Shown here one piece after another: positions 9,775 to 17,839 of a stretch of DNA of 64,000 nucleotides. Made by a program: the position numbers and the translations under genes. The stretch covers positions 5,675,291 through 5,739,290 of the forward strand of contig NZ_CP113949.1 in assembly GCF_026810445.1 (NCBI RefSeq), read 5' to 3'. A model generated the notes under the pieces. That model was given only the letters and a program-made list of their open reading frames with translations. It had not been told where the DNA came from and did no database searches. This stretch comes from Pseudomonas sp. BSw22131. GTDB taxonomy: Bacteria; Pseudomonadota; Gammaproteobacteria; Pseudomonadales; Pseudomonadaceae. The number at the start of each line of letters is the position of its first letter. Within the stretch, counting starts at the first letter, position 1.

Positions 9775-10506
9775 CTAGAAACGAGACCTTGGCGTCGCCA
9801 TCGGCGTCGGATGGTCGCCATCAAGCGGCAGGAAACAGTCTTTTTCGGCGTCGTATGCGCGAATCTCACTGCTCTCGATGTCGTAAACCCAGCCGTGGAT
9901 AAACAGCTGACCGCTCGCCATTTTCGACGCCACTGAAGGGTGAGTACGCAAATGCTGCAACTGCGCGATGACGTTCTCTTCAGTGAGTACATGCATCGTT
10001 TCTTTCTCGCCTGCGCAATTGCAGTTGTCTTCAACCACCGTGCGAGCGACTTCAGCGTGGCGCAGCCAAGCTTTTACCGTGGGCATTTTTTCGAGGGTAT
10101 GCGGATTGAGAACAGCCCGCATCGCGCCGCAATCGGAGTGACCACAAACGATGATGTGATGCACACCCAACGCCATGACCGCGTATTCGATGGCAGTGGA
10201 AACGCCACCGTTCATTGGGCCATATGGAGGAACGACGTTACCGACGTTGCGGGTGACGAAGAGGTCGCCAGGTGAGCTATGGGTGATGAGTTCCGGCGAG
10301 ATACGAGAATCAGCACAGGTGATGAACATGGCACGCGGTTGCTGAGCGGTCGCGAGCTTTTTAAACAGTTCTTCCCGTTGAGGGAAGATGTTAGTGCGGA
10401 AATGCTTGAAGCCGTCGACAATCTGCCGAAGCGCTACTTCAGCGGTCTCGGCCGCGGGCAAACCATCTACCGGCGCAATCGAAGGCTGCTTATCAATGTC
10501 ACTCAT
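9775..10506 (-). CDS. Beta-class carbonic anhydrase
   Basis: A zinc enzyme interconverting CO2 and bicarbonate. All signature residues are present: C64, D66 and R68 in CADSR, and H123 and C126 in HSDC. At 243 residues it is slightly longer than the core family, with a polar N-terminal extension of about 30 residues. The ATG at 10506 has AGAGAGGA upstream, so the in-frame extension to 10566 was rejected. It is probably cotranscribed with the SulP gene downstream, supplying or using bicarbonate at the membrane. The window also has a gamma-class homologue at 16.4 kb. Confidence 0.93.
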   Translation of the reverse strand: MSDIDKQPSIAPVDGLPAAETAEVALRQIVDGFKHFRTNIFPQREELFKKLATAQQPRAMFITCADSRISPELITHSSPGDLFVTRNVGNVVPPYGPMNGGVSTAIEYAVMALGVHHIIVCGHSDCGAMRAVLNPHTLEKMPTVKAWLRHAEVARTVVEDNCNCAGEKETMHVLTEENVIAQLQHLRTHPSVASKMASGQLFIHGWVYDIESSEIRAYDAEKDCFLPLDGDHPTPMATPRSRF

Positions 10507-10829
10507 GTCTCGTCCTCTCTGACGGATAAATGTGGAATTTCCGTTAATGACTGAAGGATGACCCATGTCTCTCTTTCCGTGAACATGTCATCTGTCGCGC
10601 GACTGATCGCTTGTCTCAAGTCCACCATAACGGCCCAAACTTAATTGAAACTGAATGCATCGCTCTAGCTCGCGGGTTGTGGTTAAGAAAATCTTAATTC
10701 CAACCCGGACAACGGCGAGCGCGGGTCCATTTATATAAGCGTGCCTACACAGGATAAATCCGTCAAACGATAGAAATAGTCCCTGTTTACGGGGGGTATT
10801 ACCAGCAGCGTACCTTTTGCGACCTGCGC
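10507..10829. other. Gene-free stretch upstream of the carbonic anhydrase
   Basis: About 320 bases between the end of the radical SAM gene and the carbonic anhydrase start. It must hold the promoter of the carbonic anhydrase/SulP unit. A 95-codon minus-strand frame (10588-10875) lacks a good ribosome site and overlaps the radical SAM gene, so I do not call it. No repeat or terminator stands out. Confidence 0.5.
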
Positions 10830-11888
10830 TTAAAGCAAAGACATCTGTCTGCCGGGCGGGGAAAACGCATCGCAATCGAGCTTGAAGCTGTCGCGCTGAT
10901 TAAGCCCCAATTTTCTCACCGCAATGCTAAAGCGCTGTGCCAGCAGATCTGCGAACACGCCCTCGCCACGCATCCGGCTACCGAAACGGCTGTCGTATAC
11001 CTCGCCCCCGCGAGACTGCCGCACAAGGCTCATCACATGCTCCGCCCTTTGCGGATAATGCGCCTGCAACCACTCTTCGAAAAGTGGCGCCACTTCCAAT
11101 GGCAGTCGCAACATCACGTAGCTGGCGGCCAAGGCTCCGGCGGCCTTGGCTTCAGCCAAGAGGCTCTCAAGCTCCATGTCGTTAATCATCGGAATCATCG
11201 GCGCGAGCAACACACCCACCGGAATACCTGCGTCTCTCATCACGCGAATCGCCCGAAGTCTGGCCTTGGGCGCTGCCGCACGCGGTTCGAGGATGCGTTT
11301 GAGCTCATCATCGAGCGAGGTCAGGCTGATAAACACCGAGACCAATTGCAACCTGGCCAGCTCTGCCAAGAGATCGAGATCGCGAAGAATCAACGACCCT
11401 TTGGTGATGATTGTCACGGGATGGCGATATCGCAGCAGCACTTCAAGCGTGGCGCGGGTGATCGTGTAGTCGCGTTCGATGGGTTGGTAGGGATCAGTAT
11501 TGGCGCCCAACGTAACCGGCGCGACGGTATAGCCCGGTTTGGACAATTGCTGCTCAAGCAGCGCCGCCGCATTGGTCTTTGCAATCAGTTTGGTCTCAAA
11601 ATCCAGCCCCGGCGACATCTCCCAATACGCATGGCTGGGTCGGGCATAACAATAAATGCAACCGTGCTCGCAGCCTCGGTACGGATTGATCGAGCGATCA
11701 AACGGGATGTCCGGGGAGGTATTGCGGGTGATGATGCTCTTGGCTGTCTCGACGGTGACTGTTGTGCCTTGCGTAATGGGCACTTCCTGATACCAGCCAT
11801 CATCTTCGGCTACCGAACGATTGGGCGCGAATCGGTTGTGGGGATTGGCGGCCGTGCCTCGACCGCGAGGGGGAAGTGTGATTGACAT
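10830..11888 (-). CDS. Radical SAM protein, PA0069 family (SplB-like)
   Basis: A 352-residue radical S-adenosylmethionine protein. The 4Fe-4S ligands are C73, C77 and C80 in CEHGCIYC, followed by YARPSH. The family is a distant relative of spore photoproduct lyase and has no settled reaction. A LexA-type box (CTGTTTATTCATACAG) lies 17 bases upstream of the ATG. The P. aeruginosa homologue PA0069 is, to my knowledge, a member of the LexA/SOS regulon, so DNA-damage induction is likely here. A DNA-repair or nucleic-acid repair role is an inference from family and regulation. The next gene on this strand is carbonic anhydrase, over 300 bases away, so this appears to be transcribed alone. Confidence 0.88.
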   Translation of the reverse strand: MSITLPPRGRGTAANPHNRFAPNRSVAEDDGWYQEVPITQGTTVTVETAKSIITRNTSPDIPFDRSINPYRGCEHGCIYCYARPSHAYWEMSPGLDFETKLIAKTNAAALLEQQLSKPGYTVAPVTLGANTDPYQPIERDYTITRATLEVLLRYRHPVTIITKGSLILRDLDLLAELARLQLVSVFISLTSLDDELKRILEPRAAAPKARLRAIRVMRDAGIPVGVLLAPMIPMINDMELESLLAEAKAAGALAASYVMLRLPLEVAPLFEEWLQAHYPQRAEHVMSLVRQSRGGEVYDSRFGSRMRGEGVFADLLAQRFSIAVRKLGLNQRDSFKLDCDAFSPPGRQMSLL

Positions 11889-11904
11889 AAACGCGACCTA
11901 TGTA

Positions 11905-11920
11905 CTGTTTATTCATACAG
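11905..11920. promoter_or_regulatory. LexA (SOS) operator
   Basis: The 16-mer CTGTTTATTCATACAG keeps the invariant CTG-N10-CAG frame and an AT-rich core, close to the gamma-proteobacterial consensus CTGTATATATATACAG. It lies 17-32 bases before the radical SAM ATG on the minus strand, where LexA would block the promoter. The PI-PLC-like gene on the other side is about 270 bases away and less likely to be controlled by it. Confidence 0.85.
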
Positions 11921-12117
11921 TACAGCGAAAAAACTTAACGTGCCATTCCCGTCTGTGGAACCCGACGCGGCCAGACAGGCGGCGGCAATCCATTCCTGCA
12001 AAAGCAGCAAAGCGCTATTCAGGAAGACTCCCGTCAGTGAGCCTTTTCAGAGAGCCGAAACACGAAGAAAAGACTTCACTCTTGCACTTAAATATCAGGT
12101 TGTTATTACTGGGCACC

Positions 12118-12138
12118 GAAATGTAAGGATTACATTTC
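12118..12138. promoter_or_regulatory. Operator-like 21-bp palindrome before the PI-PLC gene
   Basis: Arms GAAATGTAA and TTACATTTC are perfect 9-bp inverted repeats separated by GGA. The site ends 55 bases before the ATG of the PI-PLC-like gene, where a repressor or activator dimer could act. I do not recognise it as a known pseudomonad consensus. It could also form a short hairpin in RNA but is not followed by a U tract. Confidence 0.6.
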
Positions 12139-12193
12139 TACTGACCTGAAACTGCAAGAATTAACCCAGCAACATTCGAAAAGGATTTCGAAA

Positions 12194-13837
12194 ATGAAAA
12201 AAAACATCACATCAGCCACAGCGGCGGCTTCGCTGTTTGCGCTGGCATCATTGCCTATCAATGCAGCAACCATTGACTCCAGAAACAAACCGTTCAACGA
12301 GTATTCATGGATCACCACCCATAACTCCTACGAAAAAATCAATCAAAACCTCAAAGAAATGCCGCAGCAACTCAAAGACGGCGTACGCGGCTTCATGCTT
12401 GATCTTTACCCCAACACATCCAATCCTCGGCCAGAAGAACGCGTCAGGGTTTGCCATACAACTAATTTTTGCTACGGTCCATTGTCCGCACAGCTAAAAA
12501 ATGAATTCCTTCCGTTCCTCAGGGCTAATCCGAAGGAAGTGGTCACTCTGTTTCTGGAAACTTATGTGTCGCGGGATGACCTGCAAACTGTCTTTAACAC
12601 ACTACCTGAACTGGCCGATGTTTCTTTTAACCCGGGCAACTTCGCCGCCGGACGCTGGCCCACCCTGAGCGAAATGGCAAACAATAATAACCGACTCATT
12701 ATGATGACCGACAAGCGCGACATTGGCGGGGAGTATAAGGTCAATGGAAAAACCATCACCGTCCTGTTTGACCAGGATTGGATCGTGCAAAACCACTGGT
12801 CAACATTAGGGCTATTAGCTTCCAGTCTCGAAAAGCAACATAACTGGTCTTGCCCAACGCGCTGGGGCAACAAGCCTATCGCTATTCAATCGGCCACCAG
12901 TAAAAACTGGAAGCAGTGGAAACCACTCTTTCTGATGAATCAATTTCATCATGGGAGCTCCACGACCCTGGACTCGGCAGCCTACGACAACAACCTGACT
13001 TACCTCATGCGTCGCGTTGACAACTGCGGCGTCACCCCCAATTTCATCGGCGTTAACAACTACAAGAGTGGCGAGGCTGATCGCTACACCAATGCGCTGA
13101 ACAATGGCGGCATCTATTTTTACGAGGATGTTAATGCCAACAAGGCTCAGGATGCGGTGTGCGTAATCCCTGCAACCCACGGCGTTGTTAATTTAAAAGC
13201 CAACGGTTGTGAAAATGACGAAGCCAAGTCGTTGACACTGTCCGGCGTTGCAAAAGGCACTCGCATCACACTATTCGACAGCCCAAGCGGCAATAAGCAA
13301 GACGATCACTTGATCATTGATGTAAAGCGAGACATCGGTATTCAGGAGCATGTGTTGCTGCCCAACTTTGAAAGTCATCACAACAATGAACACTACCAAG
13401 CCGTATACAATCGCAACAATGGTCTGAACGGCAAGCTCTCGCGTATAAACATCGGTGGGACACCCACTGGCTTCGCCGATTCCTCAGTCGCCTTTTATGA
13501 GGGAGGGAATGCAAGCCAGAACCTTGATTGCGTCATTCCGTTTGCACACGGATATAACTTAAAAATGAAAAATAACGCGTTCGGATGCTCTAACGACGAA
13601 ATCCGGTCGGCGGTTATTGTAAAAGCAAAAGCAGGCAGTTCATTTACCCTGACGGGTCATCCGGATGGAGACTTCAACCAAGGTCGAACCGAGGTAAAAA
13701 TTCTGAGAAATATTACCCTGCCTGTCACCATCCCCAGCTTCGACCGAAACTACAAAAGTGACACTGTGGAAGTGATCCATCACGGCAACGCCATCGACGG
13801 CAAAATCTCTTTTGGCTACATTGGCGGTAAACAATAA
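12194..13837 (+). CDS. Secreted PI-PLC X-domain protein with duplicated C-terminal module
   Basis: A 547-residue exported protein. Residues 1-25 are a signal peptide (cleavage after INAA or nearby). Residues about 34-310 resemble the X domain of phosphatidylinositol-specific phospholipase C, with H43 in THNSY, R65 and D70 in GVRGFMLDLY, and H88 in VCHTTN as likely catalytic residues. Beyond this lie two imperfect repeats (about 320-435 and 442-547), each starting with a (V/D)CVIP..HG motif, a conserved GC..(N)DE and a T-rich strand pattern; a beta-rich binding module is likely. AAGGA lies nine bases before the ATG. Base composition is visibly lower in GC than the neighbours and it splits a conserved gene order, so transfer is likely. 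Substrate (phospholipid or glycolipid anchor) is unproven. Confidence 0.8.
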   Translation: MKKNITSATAAASLFALASLPINAATIDSRNKPFNEYSWITTHNSYEKINQNLKEMPQQLKDGVRGFMLDLYPNTSNPRPEERVRVCHTTNFCYGPLSAQLKNEFLPFLRANPKEVVTLFLETYVSRDDLQTVFNTLPELADVSFNPGNFAAGRWPTLSEMANNNNRLIMMTDKRDIGGEYKVNGKTITVLFDQDWIVQNHWSTLGLLASSLEKQHNWSCPTRWGNKPIAIQSATSKNWKQWKPLFLMNQFHHGSSTTLDSAAYDNNLTYLMRRVDNCGVTPNFIGVNNYKSGEADRYTNALNNGGIYFYEDVNANKAQDAVCVIPATHGVVNLKANGCENDEAKSLTLSGVAKGTRITLFDSPSGNKQDDHLIIDVKRDIGIQEHVLLPNFESHHNNEHYQAVYNRNNGLNGKLSRINIGGTPTGFADSSVAFYEGGNASQNLDCVIPFAHGYNLKMKNNAFGCSNDEIRSAVIVKAKAGSSFTLTGHPDGDFNQGRTEVKILRNITLPVTIPSFDRNYKSDTVEVIHHGNAIDGKISFGYIGGKQ

Positions 13838-13866
13838 ACTCAAGCAACACAGTCCGTCGGTAAACT

Positions 13867-13894
13867 AAGCGGGAGGGCGAAAATCCTCCCGCTT
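13867..13894 (+). terminator. Hairpin terminator after the PI-PLC gene
   Basis: A perfect 10-bp stem, AAGCGGGAGG with CCTCCCGCTT around an 8-base loop, starts 30 bases after the stop codon. There is no long U tract, so termination efficiency is uncertain. The next gene (yheV) is on the other strand and its end is at 13949. Confidence 0.6.
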
Positions 13895-13948
13895 CACTGC
13901 TTCCAAGATCAAGCAAAGAACGTGCATTGATCAGGGAAGCCTAACATT

Positions 13949-14236
13949 TCAACTCGGATCAACTGGCTTTTTGAGCTTCGGGTTCGGGAAAAACTGCACC
14001 CCCTGAACCTTCGGATCTGCCGGTTTAGGCACTGCCTTGTTGACCCGGGTGCCCAGCTCTTTCGGGATCGATTGCCCTTGGGCATTGAGCGTGTCCGAAT
14101 ATCCGCAATGCACGCATTCGCGATGCGGGACGTCGTCTTCGTTCCACATCATCAGTTTGTCGGGCTCGCTGCACGCCGGGCATACAGCCCCGGCGATAAA
14201 GCGTTTCTTGGTCACTACCGCGGGTGTATCGGTCAT
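13949..14236 (-). CDS. yheV: YheV-type zinc-ribbon protein
   Basis: A 95-residue small protein with two CxxC knuckles (CPAC near residue 19 and CVHC near 37), a zinc ribbon typical of the YheV family. Its ATG overlaps the prlC stop by four bases (ATGA), so it is translationally coupled to the oligopeptidase, the same gene pairing as in enterobacteria. The C-terminal half is proline- and lysine-rich. Molecular function is not established. Confidence 0.82.
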   Translation of the reverse strand: MTDTPAVVTKKRFIAGAVCPACSEPDKLMMWNEDDVPHRECVHCGYSDTLNAQGQSIPKELGTRVNKAVPKPADPKVQGVQFFPNPKLKKPVDPS

Positions 14237-16284
14237 GCTGCGGCGTCCTCACTCAAGCCTGAATGGCGCAAGAGTGCGTCAATTGAAGGCTCACGTCCGC
14301 GGAAGTCAACGAACAGCACCATCGGCGCTTGCGAACCGCCACGCGCCAGGATGGCTTCACGGAAAGCACGTCCGGTTTCTTCGTTGAGTACGCCATCTTC
14401 TTCAAACTTGGAGAACGCATCCGCCGACAGCACTTCTGCCCACTTGTAGCTGTAATAGCCCGCGGCATAACCACCTGCAAAAATGTGCGCAAAGCTGTTG
14501 GGGAAGCGGTTGTAGGCAGGTGGACGCATGACCGAAACTTCATCTCGCACGCCTTCAAGCACCTGCAGCGTCGTGCGGCCGTCGCCATGGGTGGCGTGCA
14601 GCTCGAAGTCGAACAGCGAAAACTCAATCTGGCGAATCATCATCAGACCGGACTGGAAGTTCTTCGCAGCGAGCATTTTTTCCAGCAGGTCCTGAGGCAG
14701 TGGTTCGCCGCTCTCGTAGTGACCGGAAATCAGCGCCAAGCCTTCAGGCTCCCAGCACCAGTTTTCCATGAACTGGCTTGGCAACTCGACCGCGTCCCAA
14801 GCAACACCGTTAATGCCCGATGCGCCCGCGTGTTCTACGCGAGTCAGCAGGTGGTGCAGGCCGTGACCGAATTCGTGGAACAGAGTGGTGACCTCATCAT
14901 GGGTCAGCAGCGCGGGTTTGCCGCTGTCTGCCGGGGTGAAGTTGCAGACCAGATTGGCCACCGGGCTTTGCAGCACGCCATCCAGGGTGCGACGACGGTC
15001 ACGAGCGCCATCCATCCACGCACCGCCACGCTTATTGGCGCGGGCATATAGATCGAAGAAGAAGCGGCCCACGTGCTGACCGTTCTCTTTGATTTCGAAC
15101 AGGCGCACGTCCGGATGCCAGGTGTCGAAGCCTTTCTGCTCGGCGATTTCAATGCCGTACAGTTTTTGCACGATGGCGAACAGGCCGCCCAGCACCTTGT
15201 CGATCGGGAAGTAGGCGCGCAGTGTTTCCTGAGACACGCTGTAGCGCTGCTCGCGCAGCTTTTCGCCGTAAAACCCGCTGTCCCAGCTCTGCAAATCAGG
15301 GCAACCCTGTTCGGCAGCGTAGGCTTTCAGCTGCTCAAGGTCCTGAGCCGCGAACGGTTTACTGCGCTTGGCCAGATCGCGCAGGAAGCTGAGCACCTGA
15401 TCACTGGATTCAGCCATCTTGGTGGCCAGACTCAACTCGGAGAAGCTTGCAAAACCCAACAAGCTGGCCAGTTCCTGACGCAGGTCGAGAATCTGTTCCA
15501 TCACCGGGCCGTTGTCATTCTTACCGGCATTCGGGCCTTGGTCCGACGCACGGGTGCAATACGCCGCGTAGACTTCTTGGCGCAGTGCGCGGTCTTCGGC
15601 GTAGGTCATTACCGCGTAATAGCTTGGGAACTCCAGCGTGATGAGGTAGCCGTCGAGGTCTTTGGCCTGAGCCGCAGCGGCCATTTGAGCTTTGGCCGAG
15701 TCAGTCAGGCCGAGGAGGGTGGCTTCGTCAGTAACAAGCTTGGTCCACGCTTGCGTCGCATCAAGCAATTGATTGGAGAACTGGCTGCCCAGCTCCGACA
15801 GCTTGCTCTGCACTTGGGCATAACGCTTTTGCTGCTCGGGCGGCAAGTCGATCCCCGACAAGCGGAAGTCACGCAGCGATTGCTCAAGGATGGTTTTCTG
15901 CGCGACATCGAAGCCAGCCGCCTCAGGGCTGTTGGCCAATGCTTCGAAGGCCTGGAACAGCTCACGGTTCTGGCCCATTTCGGTGGAGTAAGCGCTCAAA
16001 GCAGGCAGGCACGACTCGTACGCCTCACGCAGTTCTGCACTGTTGCGCACAGCATTCAGATGGCTGACCGGGCTCCAGGCTGCGCCAAGGCGGTCGTTAA
16101 GCTCATCCATCGCCAACACCAGGCCGGCCCATGTAGGCTGCGAACCTTGTTTGACGAGCAACTCGACAATCGCAGCGCGGTTGTCGGCAAGAATCTGGTC
16201 AATGGCGGGTTTTACGTGCTCGGCGCGGATCGCCGAGAAAGGTGGCAGGTCGTAGGATTGCAACAGAGGGTTGTTCGCGCTCAC
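14233..16284 (-). CDS. prlC: Oligopeptidase A, M3 family zinc metallopeptidase
   Basis: A 683-residue cytoplasmic oligopeptidase that degrades short peptides, including cleaved signal peptides; E. coli OpdA is nearly the same length (680). The zinc motif HEFGH is at residues 470-474, with the third ligand expected in the following ELPSQFMENW helix. The start is taken as GTG at 16284 (SANNPLLQSYDLPPF), which has AAGGTG upstream and matches the family N-terminus; a 12-residue longer frame was rejected. It forms an overlapping pair with yheV. A 422-codon antisense frame across it is a shadow. Confidence 0.94.
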   Translation of the reverse strand: MSANNPLLQSYDLPPFSAIRAEHVKPAIDQILADNRAAIVELLVKQGSQPTWAGLVLAMDELNDRLGAAWSPVSHLNAVRNSAELREAYESCLPALSAYSTEMGQNRELFQAFEALANSPEAAGFDVAQKTILEQSLRDFRLSGIDLPPEQQKRYAQVQSKLSELGSQFSNQLLDATQAWTKLVTDEATLLGLTDSAKAQMAAAAQAKDLDGYLITLEFPSYYAVMTYAEDRALRQEVYAAYCTRASDQGPNAGKNDNGPVMEQILDLRQELASLLGFASFSELSLATKMAESSDQVLSFLRDLAKRSKPFAAQDLEQLKAYAAEQGCPDLQSWDSGFYGEKLREQRYSVSQETLRAYFPIDKVLGGLFAIVQKLYGIEIAEQKGFDTWHPDVRLFEIKENGQHVGRFFFDLYARANKRGGAWMDGARDRRRTLDGVLQSPVANLVCNFTPADSGKPALLTHDEVTTLFHEFGHGLHHLLTRVEHAGASGINGVAWDAVELPSQFMENWCWEPEGLALISGHYESGEPLPQDLLEKMLAAKNFQSGLMMIRQIEFSLFDFELHATHGDGRTTLQVLEGVRDEVSVMRPPAYNRFPNSFAHIFAGGYAAGYYSYKWAEVLSADAFSKFEEDGVLNEETGRAFREAILARGGSQAPMVLFVDFRGREPSIDALLRHSGLSEDAAA

Positions 16285-16397
16285 GGTTTGGCACCTTGGC
16301 AAAAAGAAACACCCGAGCATCTTAATTACAATCGGCGCTGACCGCAGCTATCTCACGAAGATGGCATTGCTATCAGCCTCAAAGAAGGAGCCTATGA

Positions 16398-16946
16398 GTG
16401 GCAATTCGAACGTTCAACGGCCATACGCCGCTTTTGGGTGAGCGGGCATTTGTCGACCACTCGGCGGTGGTCATCGGCGATGTAGAACTGGGCGTCGACA
16501 GCTCAGTCTGGCCGCTGACAGTGATTCGCGGCGACATGCACCGCATCCGCATCGGCGCACGTACCAGCGTTCAGGACGGTAGCGTGTTGCACATCACCCA
16601 TGCCGGTCCTTTTAATCCCGACGGCTTTCCGTGCCTGATCGGCGACGAAGTGACCATTGGTCATAAAGTGATGTTGCACGGCTGCACAGTCGGTAACCGG
16701 ATCCTCATCGGCATGGGCAGCACGATCATGGACGGCGCAGTCATTGAGGACGAAGTGATCATCGGCGCCGGCAGTCTGGTGCCGCCTGGCAAACGTCTGG
16801 AGAGCGGTTTTTTGTATGTAGGCCGTCCGGTGAAGCAGATACGTCCGCTGACCGAAAAAGAAATCGCGTTCTTCCCTTACAGCGCCAGCAATTACGTGAA
16901 GCTCAAAGACCAGCATTTGGTCGAAGGCTTTGACCAGCCCTGCTGA
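16398..16946 (+). CDS. Gamma carbonic anhydrase-like hexapeptide protein
   Basis: A 182-residue left-handed beta-helix protein of the gamma carbonic anhydrase/YrdA-PaaY group. Hexapeptide-type repeats run from about residue 15 to 140. Likely metal-binding histidines are in HITHAG and IGHKVMLHGC. Many members lack measured carbonic anhydrase activity, so the reaction is uncertain. The start is GTG at 16398 with AAGGAG at proper spacing; an ATG four bases earlier is in another frame and closes quickly. It is divergent from prlC, as in P. aeruginosa. Confidence 0.88.
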   Translation: MAIRTFNGHTPLLGERAFVDHSAVVIGDVELGVDSSVWPLTVIRGDMHRIRIGARTSVQDGSVLHITHAGPFNPDGFPCLIGDEVTIGHKVMLHGCTVGNRILIGMGSTIMDGAVIEDEVIIGAGSLVPPGKRLESGFLYVGRPVKQIRPLTEKEIAFFPYSASNYVKLKDQHLVEGFDQPC

Positions 16947-16964
16947 GAACGCGCCTTCTCTTGT

Positions 16965-17055
16965 GCAGGAGCGAATTCATTCGCAAAGCAATATGTCAGG
17001 CCGTACAGGTGTGTTGACTGTCATGGCCTCTCGCGCATGAATTCGCTCCTACAGG
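16965..17055. repeat. REP-type inverted pair
   Basis: GCAGGAGCGAATTCATTCGC at the left is mirrored by TCGCGCATGAATTCGCTCC then TACA at the right, with about 50 bases between. This is the common pseudomonad intergenic repeat layout (REP doublet). It fills the gap between the hexapeptide gene and the HAD gene and could fold into a long cruciform or RNA hairpin. Confidence 0.85.
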
Positions 17056-17074
17056 TCACCTACCGAGGAACCCC

Positions 17075-17728
17075 ATGCACTACCAAAACATCCTGTTCGA
17101 CCTGGACGGCACGCTGACCGACCCACGCGAAGGCATCACCCGCTCTATTCAGTTCGCATTGAGCAAACTGGGCATCGAGGAACCCGATATCACGGCGTTG
17201 GAGCACTTTATCGGCCCGCCACTGTTGCAACAGTTCATGCGTTCTTACAACTTCGACGAAGCGAAAGCGTGGGAAGCGGTGGGCTTCTACCGCGAGCGTT
17301 TCAAGGTCACCGGGCTGTACGAAAACCTGGTATTTGATGGTGTATTTGAACTGCTGGAAACCCTGTCGGATCAGGGCCGCAACTTGTTTATCGCGACCTC
17401 AAAGCCGTGGGTCTTTGCTCAGGAGATTGCCCGGCATTTTGACTTCGCACGTCACTTCAAACTGATCTACGGCAGCGAGCTGGACGGCACCCGCACCGAC
17501 AAGGTCGAGCTGATTCGCCACGTGCTGGATGAGGAAGAACTCGACCCGCAGCAGACGCTGATGATCGGCGACCGAAAGCATGATTTGATTGGCGGCAAGC
17601 GCAATGGGCTGGACGTAGCGGCGGTGGGCTATGGTTTTGGCAGTCGTGAAGAGCTGACAGCCGAGGCACCGACGTACCACTTCGATACCCTGAAAGAGCT
17701 GCATGAGGCATTCCTCAAAACCTCATGA
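17075..17728 (+). CDS. HAD-family hydrolase (phosphoglycolate phosphatase-like)
   Basis: A 217-residue haloacid dehalogenase-type phosphatase. Motif I is DLDGT with nucleophile D9 and acid D11, the motif II threonine is in IATSKP, and motif IV is MIGDRKHD. A helical cap domain lies between residues about 20 and 85. The family hydrolyses small phosphate esters such as phosphoglycolate or pyrimidine nucleotides, and the substrate cannot be read from sequence. ACCGAGGA lies upstream of the ATG. It corresponds in position to PA0065. Confidence 0.88.
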   Translation: MHYQNILFDLDGTLTDPREGITRSIQFALSKLGIEEPDITALEHFIGPPLLQQFMRSYNFDEAKAWEAVGFYRERFKVTGLYENLVFDGVFELLETLSDQGRNLFIATSKPWVFAQEIARHFDFARHFKLIYGSELDGTRTDKVELIRHVLDEEELDPQQTLMIGDRKHDLIGGKRNGLDVAAVGYGFGSREELTAEAPTYHFDTLKELHEAFLKTS

Positions 17729-17740
17729 CACTGCAACCTT

Positions 17741-17828
17741 TGTAGGGGCGAGCTTGCCCGCAATGGCGTCATTCCTGACAACGCGATGTCGACTGACGCA
17801 CTGCTATCGCGGGCAAGCGCGCTCCTAC
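17741..17828. repeat. REP-type inverted pair
   Basis: TGTAGGGGCGAGCTTGCCCG at the left is mirrored by CGGGCAAGCGCGCTCCTACG at the right. It lies between the convergent HAD and aminopeptidase genes and may also act as a transcription end. Confidence 0.85.
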
Positions 17829-17839
17829 GCGTGTCAGCG

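Larger units (their letters stand above)
11889..12193. other. Divergent intergenic region, SOS box plus palindrome
   Basis: About 305 bases separate the radical SAM gene (minus) from the PI-PLC-like gene (plus). It holds the LexA box at 11905-11920 near its left end and a 21-bp palindrome at 12118-12138 near its right end, each listed separately. An open frame across its middle (11821-12126) has no supporting features. Confidence 0.7.

Noticed and set aside
10588..10875. A 95-codon minus-strand frame after the radical SAM gene
   Set aside because: It overlaps the end of the radical SAM gene in another frame, has no good ribosome site and no family resemblance.
15073..16341. A 422-codon plus-strand open frame opposite prlC
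   Set aside because: It has no recognisable domain, no ribosome site, and lies wholly antisense to a full-length, motif-complete prlC. High-GC DNA commonly gives such shadows.
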